This document shows positions 14,616 through 22,675 of a DNA stretch of 35,602 bases, in pieces. The notes below the pieces were generated by a model that did not search any database, was not told where the DNA came from, and saw only the letters and a list, made by a program, of their open reading frames with translations. Numbering within the stretch: the first letter of the stretch is position 1; each line of letters starts with the position of its first letter. Origin of the DNA: Clostridia bacterium (GTDB taxonomy: Bacteria > Bacillota > Clostridia > Oscillospirales > CAG-272); the NCBI GenBank assembly GCA_017398595.1, contig JAFQFR010000009.1, forward strand, positions 1 to 35,602, read 5' to 3'. Made by a program: the position numbers and the translations under genes.

Positions 14616-14683
14616 AAAATCCGTACACGTATGGTGCGTGTTCTTAAGGACAGTTTTAAGAATGCGTTGCCTACTGACAGGAA

Positions 14684-14720
14684 GAAGACAGAGAATGTTT
14701 TACGTTCTCTGTCTTCTTTT
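14684..14720 (+). terminator. Hairpin terminator upstream of the sigma gene
   Basis: GAAGACAGAGAA (14684-14695) pairs with TTCTCTGTCTTC (14705-14716), followed by TTTT. It would shield the sigma gene from upstream transcription. Confidence 0.8.
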
Positions 14721-14760
14721 CTTGACAAGCACTATATTTGTAGGCACAAATGCTTCTATG

Positions 14761-14789
14761 TAGACTAATTCACAATTTTATGATATAAT
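14761..14789 (+). promoter_or_regulatory. Putative promoter of the sigma-factor gene
   Basis: TAGACT, a 17-base spacer and TATAAT (14784-14789). The -10 is perfect and the -35 matches at 4 of 6. Expected start near 14796, about 59 bases before the ATG. Confidence 0.55.
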
Positions 14790-14854
14790 ATTTTCAATAG
14801 TCTTGTCAGCAAATCGAAAAGTATCACACTATATGAGTGAAAGGAGGCGAGAAA

Positions 14855-16402
14855 ATGCAGGAAACGAACAAAATGCGTGATCGGCTTGTCAACGAATTTG
14901 CCGAAAACTATATGGAGAAGCTGTTTTACTTCTGTTTGAAAAAGGCAGGAAGCCATACTGAAGCTGAAGATCTGACGCAAGATATAGCTCTTCAAATTAT
15001 TACGGCTTTGAACAAAGGTACTATACCAACAAGCTTTTCGGCGTGGGTATGGCAGATCGCGCGAAACCGTTATTCGGTATGGGCGAATGAAAAGCATAAT
15101 CGAAACGAATCGGTAACCGGTTCCGATATCGGCGATTATGAAATCGAGGATAAAAGCGAAAATATCCTTGATGAAATTATACATACAGAGCAAATGACTC
15201 TGCTTCGGCGAGAGTTGGCGTTCATCAAAAGCGATTATCGTAATATCGTCGTTGCCTATTACATAGAAAACAAGAGTGTTCGTGATATAGCATTGTCGCT
15301 TTCTATTTCAATTAGCGCGGTTCAGCAAAGGCTTCACCGTGCAAGAATCATATTGAAAGAAGGTATGAATATGGCAAGAGAATTTGGAAAACGCAGTTAT
15401 AATCCCGAGCAAATAGCTTTTGTTCAAAATGGCAGAGATGGCAAAAAAGGACAGCCTTGGTCTATTATCACACATTTGCTATACAAAAATATTTTCCTCG
15501 AAACGTATGAAAACCCGCAAACTGCAGAGGAACTGGCACTTGAATTGGGCATAGCTTTGCCTTATATGGAAGATGAGCTTGAATTTTTGACCCGTGAACA
15601 GCTACTTACTAAGAACGAAAATAAATACCAAACAGCATTTAAGATAATCAGCAAAGAGGATCAGCGCAAAAAATACGATAATAACAAGAAAATTCAGAAG
15701 CCGATGACTGACAAAATTTGTGAACTGATCGACACTTATATCGTTGAGGATGGCTCGAAAGTAAATTGTGATTATGTGGGATATGAAGCGGCTAAATGGG
15801 CGTTAATTGTACGTACATTTGATTGGTTGCAGTGGTCAGCAAATACAGCAAATAACACTTCGGTAGAATATAGAAGCACCTATCCCGTGCGTCCGGATGA
15901 CGGTGCTTGGATATTGACCGGATACGAAAACATTGATTGGAAAAAGCCCGATTTTGTTGGACAACATGGATATCTTTCACATGATAAAAACGAAGTAAAA
16001 AAGGATGTAGAGTTCGGTCAATTCAAGTTTATGTTCAAAAATATTCACGAAAAAACTCCTGAACACTTAAACTGGCCAGAGGCATACACGTTATGGTTGG
16101 TTTGTAGCGGACGTACTGAAGCGTGTAAGAAATCTTATCTTGAAAAGCTACTTGAATACGGCTATCTAAAAAAAGATGACGCTATCCTTCCCAATGTTGT
16201 AATTTTTGATAGAAATGCAGAAAAAACGTATAATGAGCAATTGACCGAGAAGCTGACATCATTGAGGGATGATATTTACAGCTTGTTCAAACAGGCTCCT
16301 GATATCGAAAGAGGCTATATTGTTGAGCAGGCTATACTTGATGGATGGCTTAAATACGATGACAATACAAGCAAAACTATTGGAGCATATATTTATCTTT
16401 AA
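14855..16402 (+). CDS. ECF-like sigma factor with long C-terminal extension
   Basis: A 515-aa protein. Residues 5-75 match sigma-70 region 2 (the ALQIITALNKG and AWVWQIARNRYSVWANEK segments). Residues 110-165 match region 4, with a helix-turn-helix in SVRDIALSLSISISAVQQRL. Simple ECF factors end near 170-190; here some 340 residues follow. Residues 180-265 look like a winged helix (TAEELALELGIALPYMEDEL). The remaining 250 residues are Trp- and Lys-rich with no motif I know. The start at 14855 follows GGAGG by 7 bases; an upstream GTG lies within that RBS. No anti-sigma gene is adjacent, so the extension may itself sense or restrain activity. AT-rich codons suggest transfer. Confidence 0.8.
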   Translation: MQETNKMRDRLVNEFAENYMEKLFYFCLKKAGSHTEAEDLTQDIALQIITALNKGTIPTSFSAWVWQIARNRYSVWANEKHNRNESVTGSDIGDYEIEDKSENILDEIIHTEQMTLLRRELAFIKSDYRNIVVAYYIENKSVRDIALSLSISISAVQQRLHRARIILKEGMNMAREFGKRSYNPEQIAFVQNGRDGKKGQPWSIITHLLYKNIFLETYENPQTAEELALELGIALPYMEDELEFLTREQLLTKNENKYQTAFKIISKEDQRKKYDNNKKIQKPMTDKICELIDTYIVEDGSKVNCDYVGYEAAKWALIVRTFDWLQWSANTANNTSVEYRSTYPVRPDDGAWILTGYENIDWKKPDFVGQHGYLSHDKNEVKKDVEFGQFKFMFKNIHEKTPEHLNWPEAYTLWLVCSGRTEACKKSYLEKLLEYGYLKKDDAILPNVVIFDRNAEKTYNEQLTEKLTSLRDDIYSLFKQAPDIERGYIVEQAILDGWLKYDDNTSKTIGAYIYL

Positions 16403-16420
16403 AAAGCATAGTATAAATGC

Positions 16421-16465
16421 ACCGCCGATAGTAACCGTTTGGTCGCTCTCGGCGGTCTCTTTTTA
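16421..16465 (+). terminator. Terminator of the sigma-factor gene
   Basis: ACCGCCGA (16421-16428) pairs with TCGGCGGT (16449-16456), followed by CTCTTTTTAT. The loop of 20 bases is long but has internal pairing (ACCGTTTGGT). Confidence 0.7.
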
Positions 16466-16521
16466 TCTTGCACAACCACCGTCGGTGGTGAGTAAGTGCG
16501 CACTTGCGGGGGGATTATATA

Positions 16522-16656
16522 AGCCTTCCTCCGGGAGGAAGGTGGCACGCAAAGCGTGACGGAAGGAGCCCGCATGCCTTTGAGTTTCGGTTTGTTTTGT
16601 TGTAACGCACTCTCCCTCAGTCGCCTACGGCGCCAGCTCCCTCCCGGAGGGAGCCT
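16522..16656. repeat. Family A palindrome, divergent copy 2
   Basis: GCCTTCCTCCGGGAGGAAGG at the left and CTCCCTCCCGGAGGGAGCC at the right, with inner GTGGCACGC-AAA-GCGTGAC and CGCCTACGGCG hairpins. It lies between the sigma-gene terminator and the right end of the island. Between 16403 and 16844 I see repeats and the island end but no gene. Confidence 0.75.
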
Positions 16657-16830
16657 CTGATTGTAGTCGCTCACTTCTCAGCTATGTCGTTACAAAAACT
16701 GTCCTTTAGCACCCGAAGCCTAAGTGTGCGGATTTTTTACTTATTACCTTTTCACTCTTCACTCTTCACTTATTTTGTGTACGGATTTTTTGGAAAGTAA
16801 TAGTGAATAGTGAAAAGTGAAGAAGTAATC

Positions 16831-16864
16831 AAAAAAGAGACTGCTCACGCAGTCTCTTTTTTCT
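16831..16864 (-). terminator. Terminator overlapping the PAP2 stop codon
   Basis: AGAGACTGC, loop TCAC, GCAGTCTCT, with A and T runs on both sides. The PAP2 gene ends inside the hairpin. Confidence 0.85.
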
Positions 16865-17396
16865 TTTTTCTTTTCTTTTCGATCTTCTCCCGGATCCATT
16901 TGACAAAGTACACCGCTGCGACGCCGCAGAGAACGCCGATCACCACGCCGCCGAGGACATCCGTGGGATAATGCACGCCGACGTACAGGCGCGAAAGCGA
17001 GATCAGCACCGCAAGGACAGTCATCGGGATGGAGAGTTTTTTCGGTGCGCACAGCAGCAGCACGGTCACCGTGGCAAAGGATGCCGCGGTATGTCCCGAC
17101 GGGAACGAAAAGTCGCTCTGCTCACCGATAATATTGATGAGTCCTTCGATCTGTGTATACGGGCGCGGACGTGCGACGAGATTTTTGATCAATACGTTGA
17201 CCGAAAGCAGGTCGAAGATCAATGCCGTCGCGCTCATGGCGCCGACTTTTCGATATTTCGGCAGGATCAAGAGCAGCAGTGTCAGTGCGATCCAAAAAAT
17301 GCCGCCGTTGCCGAGATAGGTGATGCATTTCACGATCGGCGTCAGCCAATCGGCACGCAGGTTTTCCTGTATCCAGAGAAGAATGTTCGCTTCCAT
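16845..17396 (-). CDS. PAP2-family membrane phosphatase
   Basis: A 183-aa membrane phosphatase of the PAP2/BacA-independent undecaprenyl-pyrophosphatase type. All three catalytic motifs are present: K71 with RPRP at 76-79, SFPSGHT at 97-103, and SRLYVGVHYPTD at 135-146, where His142 is the nucleophile. Five to six hydrophobic helices; a basic C-terminus (KIEKKRKKKKE) should lie in the cytoplasm. It could recycle undecaprenyl-PP for wall synthesis or dephosphorylate phosphatidate or PGP. The start at 17396 follows AAGGAGAC; the longer frame lacks an RBS. It is leftward, divergent from dnaA. Confidence 0.93.
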   Translation of the reverse strand: MEANILLWIQENLRADWLTPIVKCITYLGNGGIFWIALTLLLLILPKYRKVGAMSATALIFDLLSVNVLIKNLVARPRPYTQIEGLINIIGEQSDFSFPSGHTAASFATVTVLLLCAPKKLSIPMTVLAVLISLSRLYVGVHYPTDVLGGVVIGVLCGVAAVYFVKWIREKIEKKRKKKKETA

Positions 17397-17486
17397 GATA
17401 GTCTCCTTGTCTTTTTTACAAAGCATACCATATCACGACCGAAATTGCAAGAGGGAGTTTGTGTAGAGATGAGAGACAAAAATATA

Positions 17487-17606
17487 TCTTTCGGGAGGAG
17501 CAAACCTAATGAGACCGTAGGTCTCTATTCCCCTACCGATGTAGCCATTACGCACATTGTTATGGCAACTCATAACCTTGTAGGGACAGTCCGGAGGCCT
17601 GTCCGT
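17487..17606. repeat. Family B repeat upstream of dnaA
   Basis: Contains TTTCGGGAGGAG, ATGAGACCGTAGGTCTCTA, CCCCTACCGATGTAGCCATT, TGGCAACTCATAACC and TTGTAGGGACAG with CTGTCCG, the building blocks of the family B elements seen at 10926 and 35490. It separates PAP2 from the dnaA leader. Confidence 0.7.
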
Positions 17607-17652
17607 TTTATTTTTATTTTATATTATATATTTAATAATATATATAATATAC
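17607..17652. other. AT-only tract upstream of dnaA (candidate unwinding region)
   Basis: Over 40 bases made almost solely of A and T (TTATATTATATATTTAATAA and onward), directly upstream of the dnaA promoter. Such a tract could be a DNA-unwinding element or an UP element. No DnaA box matches TTWTCCACA between 17397 and 17721. Confidence 0.4.
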
Positions 17653-17681
17653 TTGAAATAAACTAAAATTTATGTTATACT
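17653..17681 (+). promoter_or_regulatory. Sigma-A promoter of dnaA
   Basis: TTGAAA (17653-17658), a 17-base spacer and TATACT (17676-17681), with a leader of about 35 bases before the ATG. Confidence 0.75.
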
Positions 17682-17721
17682 GTAAGATGTATAAATAGTA
17701 ATCTGAAGAAAGGAGACTTTG

Positions 17722-19125
17722 ATGAATTCTCTTGACGAACTGAAGGAAATATGGCAGGCGGTGTATGGTCTGCTGAGTAAAGATTTTTCTTCCTCCACGC
17801 TGGAGCTTTGGTTCGGCGGCATCCGTCTGGTGTATTTAGACGACGAAGTGGCGCTGATGACCATTGACAAAGACTTTAAAAAAGAATTTATTGACCGTAA
17901 ATATATCGACATCCTGAAAGATCATTTTTATATGTGCCTCGGCTTCGAGGTGGAGACCGAAATTTTTTCGGACGCAAAGATCGAAACTCCCGAAGAGGCA
18001 GCCGCGCTGTACGAGCGGTACAAGGCGGCAAAGATTGCCCGCGACGAGGCGGAGAGCAAGCAGGAGATGGAGAGTGCCATCAAGGTCATTTCTCCCGAGA
18101 AAAAATCCACTTCTTATTTCACCTTTGCAAACTTCATTCAGGGCGATTCCAACAAATTTGCCTATGCCGCGTGCTACGCGATCGCCAACAGCGACGAGGT
18201 CAACTACAACCCGCTGTTCATCCACGGTAAAAGCGGACTCGGCAAGACGCACTTAATGTACGCGATCATCAATACGATCCTCGAGCGCGATCCCTCGCTC
18301 AAAGTCATCTACATCAAGGGCGAGGAATTTACCAACAAGCTCGTCGAAGCCATCAAAAACAACTCGACCGAGCAGTTCCGCGAAAAATACCGCACCGCAG
18401 ACATTCTCTTGGTGGACGATATTCAGTTTATCGCCGGCAAGAGCGCAACGCAGGATGAATTCTTCCATACGTTCAACGCGCTGTACGAAGCGCAGAAGCA
18501 GATCATCGTTACCTGCGACCGCCCGATCCGCGAGATGAAGAACCTCGAAGAGCGTATCCGCACCCGTCTGGAATGGGGTCTTTCGGCGGACATCACGCCC
18601 CCCGACACCGAGCTGCGTATGGCGATCATCCGCAAAAAAGCCGAGGAAGTCAACCTCACACTCCCCGAAGAGATCGTCGAATTCATGGCGAAGAAGCTCA
18701 AGGACAACGTGCGTCTGATCGAAGGCGGCGTCAAAAAGCTGTCGGCGATCCGCTTCATCATGGGCAGAGAGATCACCATGGATATTGCCAAAAACGAGAT
18801 CTCCGATCTTGTACCCACCGACGAGCCGAAAAGTGCCAAGGTCGAGAAAATAATCCTCGGCGTCTGTGATAAATATAACATTTCCAAGGAGACTATCCTC
18901 GGCAAAAAGCGCACCGCCGACATCGTTACGGCGCGCCATGTCTGCATGTACACCCTGCGTGAAGCGATTGACATGACCTACACCGATATAGCCACGATCT
19001 TCTCCTGTGACCATACCTCGGTCATGTCCGCTATCCGCAAGATCACCCGCGAAAAATCCGACAGAGCCGATTTCGGCGAAGAACTTGATTCCTTTATCAA
19101 GGATGTAAAGGAAAGTCTGAGTTGA
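17722..19125 (+). CDS. dnaA: Chromosomal replication initiator DnaA
   Basis: A 467-aa initiator ATPase. The N-terminal domain I (1-90, ELKEIWQAVYGLLSK with Trp and SSTLELWFGG) binds helicase-loading partners. A short linker follows. The AAA+ domain has Walker A GKSGLGKT at 169-176, Walker B LLVDDIQF near 230 and an Arg-finger region. The C-terminal domain IV has the DnaA-box-binding signature CDHTSVMSAIRKI. ATG at 17722 follows AGGAG by 6 bases; the TTG just before is rejected. DnaA-box clusters lie downstream (19361-19515) and between gyrB and gyrA. Length is typical. Confidence 0.98.
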   Translation: MNSLDELKEIWQAVYGLLSKDFSSSTLELWFGGIRLVYLDDEVALMTIDKDFKKEFIDRKYIDILKDHFYMCLGFEVETEIFSDAKIETPEEAAALYERYKAAKIARDEAESKQEMESAIKVISPEKKSTSYFTFANFIQGDSNKFAYAACYAIANSDEVNYNPLFIHGKSGLGKTHLMYAIINTILERDPSLKVIYIKGEEFTNKLVEAIKNNSTEQFREKYRTADILLVDDIQFIAGKSATQDEFFHTFNALYEAQKQIIVTCDRPIREMKNLEERIRTRLEWGLSADITPPDTELRMAIIRKKAEEVNLTLPEEIVEFMAKKLKDNVRLIEGGVKKLSAIRFIMGREITMDIAKNEISDLVPTDEPKSAKVEKIILGVCDKYNISKETILGKKRTADIVTARHVCMYTLREAIDMTYTDIATIFSCDHTSVMSAIRKITREKSDRADFGEELDSFIKDVKESLS

Positions 19126-19360
19126 TGGAAAGTTTGAGAGACATCTCCTCTCAAGATCCTTCGGGAGGAGCAAGCCCCTCCCCTACCAATGTAGCCATTA
19201 CTAAACTTCAAATAAATTCTACAGCACAAATCGGCGCAGCCTGAACTGAAGTTTATGTATCCGCCGTGTTTTCTTAAAACCGCGGACACCATTGTCCGCG
19301 AGGCGGAGACAAGACGCGACGGAATAATAAGTCTCCATTTATAAGACTGTTAGTGTCGCG
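19126..19360. other. dnaA-dnaN gap, left part: repeats and a perfect hairpin
   Basis: Bases 19157-19200 hold a family B fragment (TTCGGGAGGAG, CCCCTCCCCTACCAATGTAG). At about 19281-19301 is the perfect hairpin CGCGGACA-CCAT-TGTCCGCG, close to the DnaA-box cluster. No gene is present. Confidence 0.6.
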
Positions 19361-19515
19361 TTTTCCACAAAACTCACATAGTTTTACACACAATTGCAAT
19401 GTGGATTTCTTTTCCACAAAGTTACGCAAGTCTTTTCCTTTAAAAATCCACACGCAAAAGTCGGAAATAAAAGCGATTTTTCGCAGGCACTGCAAGGGTT
19501 TTTCCGCTTTCCACA
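19361..19515. other. oriC: DnaA-box cluster between dnaA and dnaN, probable oriC
   Basis: TTTTCCACA occurs at 19361-19369 and 19410-19418, TTTTACACA at 19382-19390, and CTTTCCACA at 19507-19515. Weaker AAATCCACA sites lie at 19444-19452 and, inverted, at 19400-19408. TTTTCCACA is one step from the TTATCCACA consensus and common in Clostridia. The AT-rich surroundings and the position between dnaA and dnaN are as expected for oriC. Boundaries are approximate. Confidence 0.7.
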
Positions 19516-19588
19516 TTTTTCAGTGCCCCTACTACCGTTACTACTAAAAAATAAATGAATTATCTCTTTGATAGACGGAGAACACGAA

Positions 19589-20731
19589 ATGAAGATCAAA
19601 TTTGAAAAAGCCAAGATGCTGGAAAAGCTCGTCCGCGCGATGGGCGCGGTCTCGCAGAAGAACACGCATCCTTTTACCGAGGGCGTTTTGATGGAAACGA
19701 CCGAGGACGGACTGAAAATGTCTACCTATGATATGGAAAAAAGCGTGCGTGCCGTCGTGGAGGCGGAAGTCATTCTGCCGGGCTCCTGCGTCATCAACGC
19801 GCAGCGTCTTCTCAGCATCGTGCGCATCCTGCCCGAAAGCGTGATCACGCTGAGCGTGGACGAATCGCTCGTGGCAACGATCCAGAGCGGCAGAAGCTCC
19901 TTTTCGCTGCATGCCCTGCCGGCAAAGGATTTCCCGCAGATGCCTGTAATCGCGGGCAGAGAATCCTTTACCATGGAGCAGTGTGCGCTGAAGAAGATGA
20001 TCGTGCGCACCGCACATTCGATCGCGCAGATCGACCAGCGTCCGATCCTTTGCGGTGCGTACTTCAAGCTCGAGCAGGACAACATCCGCGTGGTCAGCTG
20101 CGACAGCTACACGCTCTCGCTCTGCAATCTGCATACGCCGATCGTCACTGTCATTGATAATCTGGAAAGAACTTCCTTTATCGTGCCGGGCAAGACGATC
20201 ACCGAGCTTGTCAAGATGCTGTCGGATGAACCCGGCGAATTTTTGACGATCATGGTAACGGGCAAAAATATTATCTTTAATATGGATAATCTGGTGTTCT
20301 CCTCGCGTCTGGTCGAGGGTGAATACATCGACTACGACCGTTTGATCCCGAAGGATCAGCCAATCGAAGCGGTTTTGGATACCAAGGAGTTCGCGGCGGC
20401 ACTCGAGCGTGCGGCGCTGATCTCCGAGGAAAAGATTGCGGGCAGCACGAAGAACTATGTCAAGCTTTCGTTTGTCGGCAACGCGCTGCAGATCACGTCC
20501 AAGAGTGCCAACGGCAACATTTATGAAGAGATCGAAGCGGAGCACACGGGCGACGACATCGTGATCGGCTTCAACTGCCGCTATCTGATGGATACCATGC
20601 GCACTATCACCACCGAAAAGGTGCGCGTCAAGCTGCTGACGCCCTACATGAGCGCAACGTTCGAGCCCATCGACGAAAACGCCGAAGACCAGTACATTTA
20701 CATGGTTCTGCCGCTTAAAATGAAAGAGTAA
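19589..20731 (+). CDS. dnaN: DNA polymerase III beta subunit (sliding clamp)
   Basis: A 380-aa clamp subunit with three repeated domains; it dimerises into a ring that tethers polymerases and hosts mismatch-repair and replication-control proteins. Recognisable segments: MKIKFEKAKMLEKLVRAMGA at the start, LPAKDFPQMP near residue 110, FRTAHSI-like VRTAHSIAQIDQRPILCGAY near 138, and the C-terminal MSATFEPIDENAEDQYIYMVLPLKM, which is the family ending. ATG at 19589 follows GGAG by 8 bases; an upstream TTG is less likely. The protein is slightly longer than E. coli beta (366) but within range. Confidence 0.98.
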   Translation: MKIKFEKAKMLEKLVRAMGAVSQKNTHPFTEGVLMETTEDGLKMSTYDMEKSVRAVVEAEVILPGSCVINAQRLLSIVRILPESVITLSVDESLVATIQSGRSSFSLHALPAKDFPQMPVIAGRESFTMEQCALKKMIVRTAHSIAQIDQRPILCGAYFKLEQDNIRVVSCDSYTLSLCNLHTPIVTVIDNLERTSFIVPGKTITELVKMLSDEPGEFLTIMVTGKNIIFNMDNLVFSSRLVEGEYIDYDRLIPKDQPIEAVLDTKEFAAALERAALISEEKIAGSTKNYVKLSFVGNALQITSKSANGNIYEEIEAEHTGDDIVIGFNCRYLMDTMRTITTEKVRVKLLTPYMSATFEPIDENAEDQYIYMVLPLKMKE

Positions 20732-20788
20732 AACGCGACTCTGACCAACCGATAAAATAGAAATAATAGAAAATTTTGTGCACATACC

Positions 20789-20890
20789 GTAGGGACAGGC
20801 GTCCTCGACTGTCCGTTTTGTACAACATTGAATCATTGCTTTTTCGGACAGTAGAGGACATAGCGACCTGCGGTCACATTCTGTCCCTAC
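20789..20890. repeat. Family B palindrome between dnaN and recF
   Basis: Outer arms GTAGGGACAG and CTGTCCCTAC are exact inverted repeats, and inner arms GTCCTCGACTGTCC and GGACAGTAGAGGAC nearly so. About 102 bp, no reading frame; likely a non-autonomous repeat that could form a long hairpin in the dnaN-recF mRNA. Confidence 0.85.
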
Positions 20891-20942
20891 AAAATTAAAA
20901 AAAGTGTTATCATAAAATAACCGCACAAAACGGAGAAATTAT

Positions 20943-22475
20943 ATGGTTCTTAAAGAAATAGAACTGAATAATTTTCGGCTGACCGAAAGCGAGCGCATTT
21001 CGTTTTCGGACGGGGTCAATCTTTTGTACGGCAAGAACGCACAGGGAAAGACCAACGTGCTGGAAGCAATTTACTTTTTTGCACGTGGGCGGAGCTTTCG
21101 CGGGGGCAAGGACAGCGACATTGTGCGCTTTTTTGAAAAAGGATACTCGATCAAGATCGGATTTACCCGCAGTGATGGCGAGCATACGCTCGAATACCGC
21201 TACTACGACGGCCAGCGGCAGAGACTTTGCAACGGCGTAAAGGTTCCGATCAAAGAAATGATCGGCAAATTCAATGCGGTTTTCTTTTGCCCCGACCATC
21301 TTTCCATCATCAAGGATGAACCGTCCGAGCGCCGCGAGTTTTTGAATATCGCACTTTCGCAGCTCTACGGCGAGTATGTCTCCCTGCTTTCCGACCATAA
21401 AAAGCTGCTCGCCGGCAAAAACGCACTGCTCAAAAGTGAGGAACCGTTCGATATAGAACTGCTTCGCGCGTACAACGAGCAGTTTGCCGAGGTGTCGGCA
21501 AAAATTTACCTCTATCGCCGCGAATATATCGAAAAGCTCGAAAACAGCGTGCAAAATACCATCTACGAGATCAGCGGCGGCAGAGAAAAAGCAAATATTT
21601 TTTACAAATGCGACATTCCTGCCGAAAAATCCCGGCTCGCAGATGTTATAACTTATTATAGAAATTTGTTTTTCCAATATGAGAGCCGCGAGACGGCGGC
21701 GAAAATGAGTCTTTGCGGCGTGCAGCGCGACGATCTTTTGTTTACGATCAACGATCGGGACGCGCGGCAGTTTGCTTCGCAGGGGCAGCAGCGCTCGATC
21801 GCGCTTGCGCTGAAGATTGGCGAGGGAGAGATCATCGCATCCGAAAAAGGCGAATCGCCTGTCTATCTTTTCGACGATGTGCTCGGTGAACTCGACGAGG
21901 ACAGAAAAAATTATGTACTTTCGCGCACGAGCGGTCGGCAGATGATCGTCACCGCCTGCGAAAAAGGAGATTACCTCAACCTCGCAGACGTGAAAATGAT
22001 CTCCGTCGAAAATGGAAAGTATAGAGAAGAAACTGATAATAGCCTTCCTTTCCTAAATGGGAGCATAGCAACCTGTGGTTGCATTGCGCCGAATGGCGAC
22101 GGAGGGATACGTATAGAAACGCAAAAACATAATAAAGAATTAACGGTTTTTGCGCAAACTCTACGAAAAAATATGACTCCGGAAGAAAAACATCTTTGGT
22201 ATGACTATTTAAAAGAATATCCTGTTCGTTTTCTGCGTCAAAAAGTAATAGATAACTATATTGTTGATTTTTACTGTCATGAAGCCAGGTTGATTATAGA
22301 GCTTGATGGCTCGCAGCATTATGAAGAAAAAGGAATTTTAAAAGATAGAATAAGAACAGAAAAATTAGAAGAAAGAAATTTGACTGTTATACGAATTCTA
22401 AATAGAGACGTAAATAAAAATTTCAAAGGTGTATGTGAGTATATTGATGAATTTGTAAAAGGCTCCCTTGCCTAA
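20943..22475 (+). CDS. recF: RecF fused in frame to a DUF559 endonuclease-like domain
   Basis: A 510-aa product where RecF is normally about 360-370. Residues 1-364 are a complete RecF, the SMC-like ATPase that loads RecA at gaps: Walker A YGKNAQGKTN at 29-38, a signature region near QFASQGQQRSIALALK, and Walker B VYLFDDVLGELDED. Residues about 366-390 are translated from a family A repeat (SLPFLNGSIATCGC and on). Residues about 397-510 are DUF559, a Vsr-like PD-(D/E)XK fold: LRKNMTPEEKHLWYDYLKEY, VDFYC, LIIELDGSQHYEEKG, IRTEKLEERNLTVIRI. The DUF559 part is visibly AT-rich, and its stop codon comes from the next repeat copy (KGSLA-stop). The repeat probably inserted at the natural recF stop. 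Whether the fused protein is active is unknown. Confidence 0.9.
   Translation: MVLKEIELNNFRLTESERISFSDGVNLLYGKNAQGKTNVLEAIYFFARGRSFRGGKDSDIVRFFEKGYSIKIGFTRSDGEHTLEYRYYDGQRQRLCNGVKVPIKEMIGKFNAVFFCPDHLSIIKDEPSERREFLNIALSQLYGEYVSLLSDHKKLLAGKNALLKSEEPFDIELLRAYNEQFAEVSAKIYLYRREYIEKLENSVQNTIYEISGGREKANIFYKCDIPAEKSRLADVITYYRNLFFQYESRETAAKMSLCGVQRDDLLFTINDRDARQFASQGQQRSIALALKIGEGEIIASEKGESPVYLFDDVLGELDEDRKNYVLSRTSGRQMIVTACEKGDYLNLADVKMISVENGKYREETDNSLPFLNGSIATCGCIAPNGDGGIRIETQKHNKELTVFAQTLRKNMTPEEKHLWYDYLKEYPVRFLRQKVIDNYIVDFYCHEARLIIELDGSQHYEEKGILKDRIRTEKLEERNLTVIRILNRDVNKNFKGVCEYIDEFVKGSLA
22041..22112. repeat. Family A arm embedded in the recF-DUF559 frame
   Basis: GCCTTCCTTTCCTAAATGGG, then CATAGCAACCTGTGGTTGCATTG and CGCCGAATGGCGACGGAGGG, then ATACG (lengths split here). 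It is a slightly altered family A left arm, kept open in the recF frame because the usual in-frame TAA of the arm is out of phase. Confidence 0.85.
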
Positions 22476-22616
22476 AGGGAGCTGTCGCCGAACGGCGACT
22501 GAGGGATACGTTTTATATAAAAAAATTAAATATATTTTAAATTATAAAAAACTAATTTGTAGAAAAATGTATCCCTCCACCGCGATGCGGTCCCCCTCCC
22601 TTTAGGCAAGGGAGGC
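22461..22616. repeat. Family A element downstream of DUF559
   Basis: GGCTCCCTTGCCTAAAGGGA followed by GCTGTCGCCGAACGGCGACTGAGGGATACG at the left; TGTATCCCTCCACCGCGATG and TTTAGGCAAGGGAGGC at the right. The AT-rich centre is about 63 bases. The left arm supplies the last codons and the TAA of the DUF559 frame. A third fragment (CCCTTTAGGCAAGGGA) lies at 22645-22660 just before the remB RBS. Confidence 0.9.
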
Positions 22617-22675
22617 ATAAACTGAAACTTGACAGTGAAATAATCCCTTTAGGCAAGGGAAGCAGGAGGTTTCAC

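Larger units (their letters stand above)
14614..16738. mobile_element. AT-rich island with 44-bp imperfect terminal inverted repeats
   Basis: Left end 14614-14657 and right end 16695-16738 are inverted copies. AAAAAATCCG pairs exactly at the outside, AAGGACAGTTTT pairs exactly at the inside, the spacing between them is 22 bases on both sides, and 14 of the 22 spacer positions also match. The sole cargo is the sigma-factor gene. A further inverted copy of the outer end (CCAAAAAATCCGTACAC, 14612-14628) lies at 16777-16793. No transposase or recombinase is inside. The interior is visibly more AT-rich than neighbouring genes. Confidence 0.65.
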
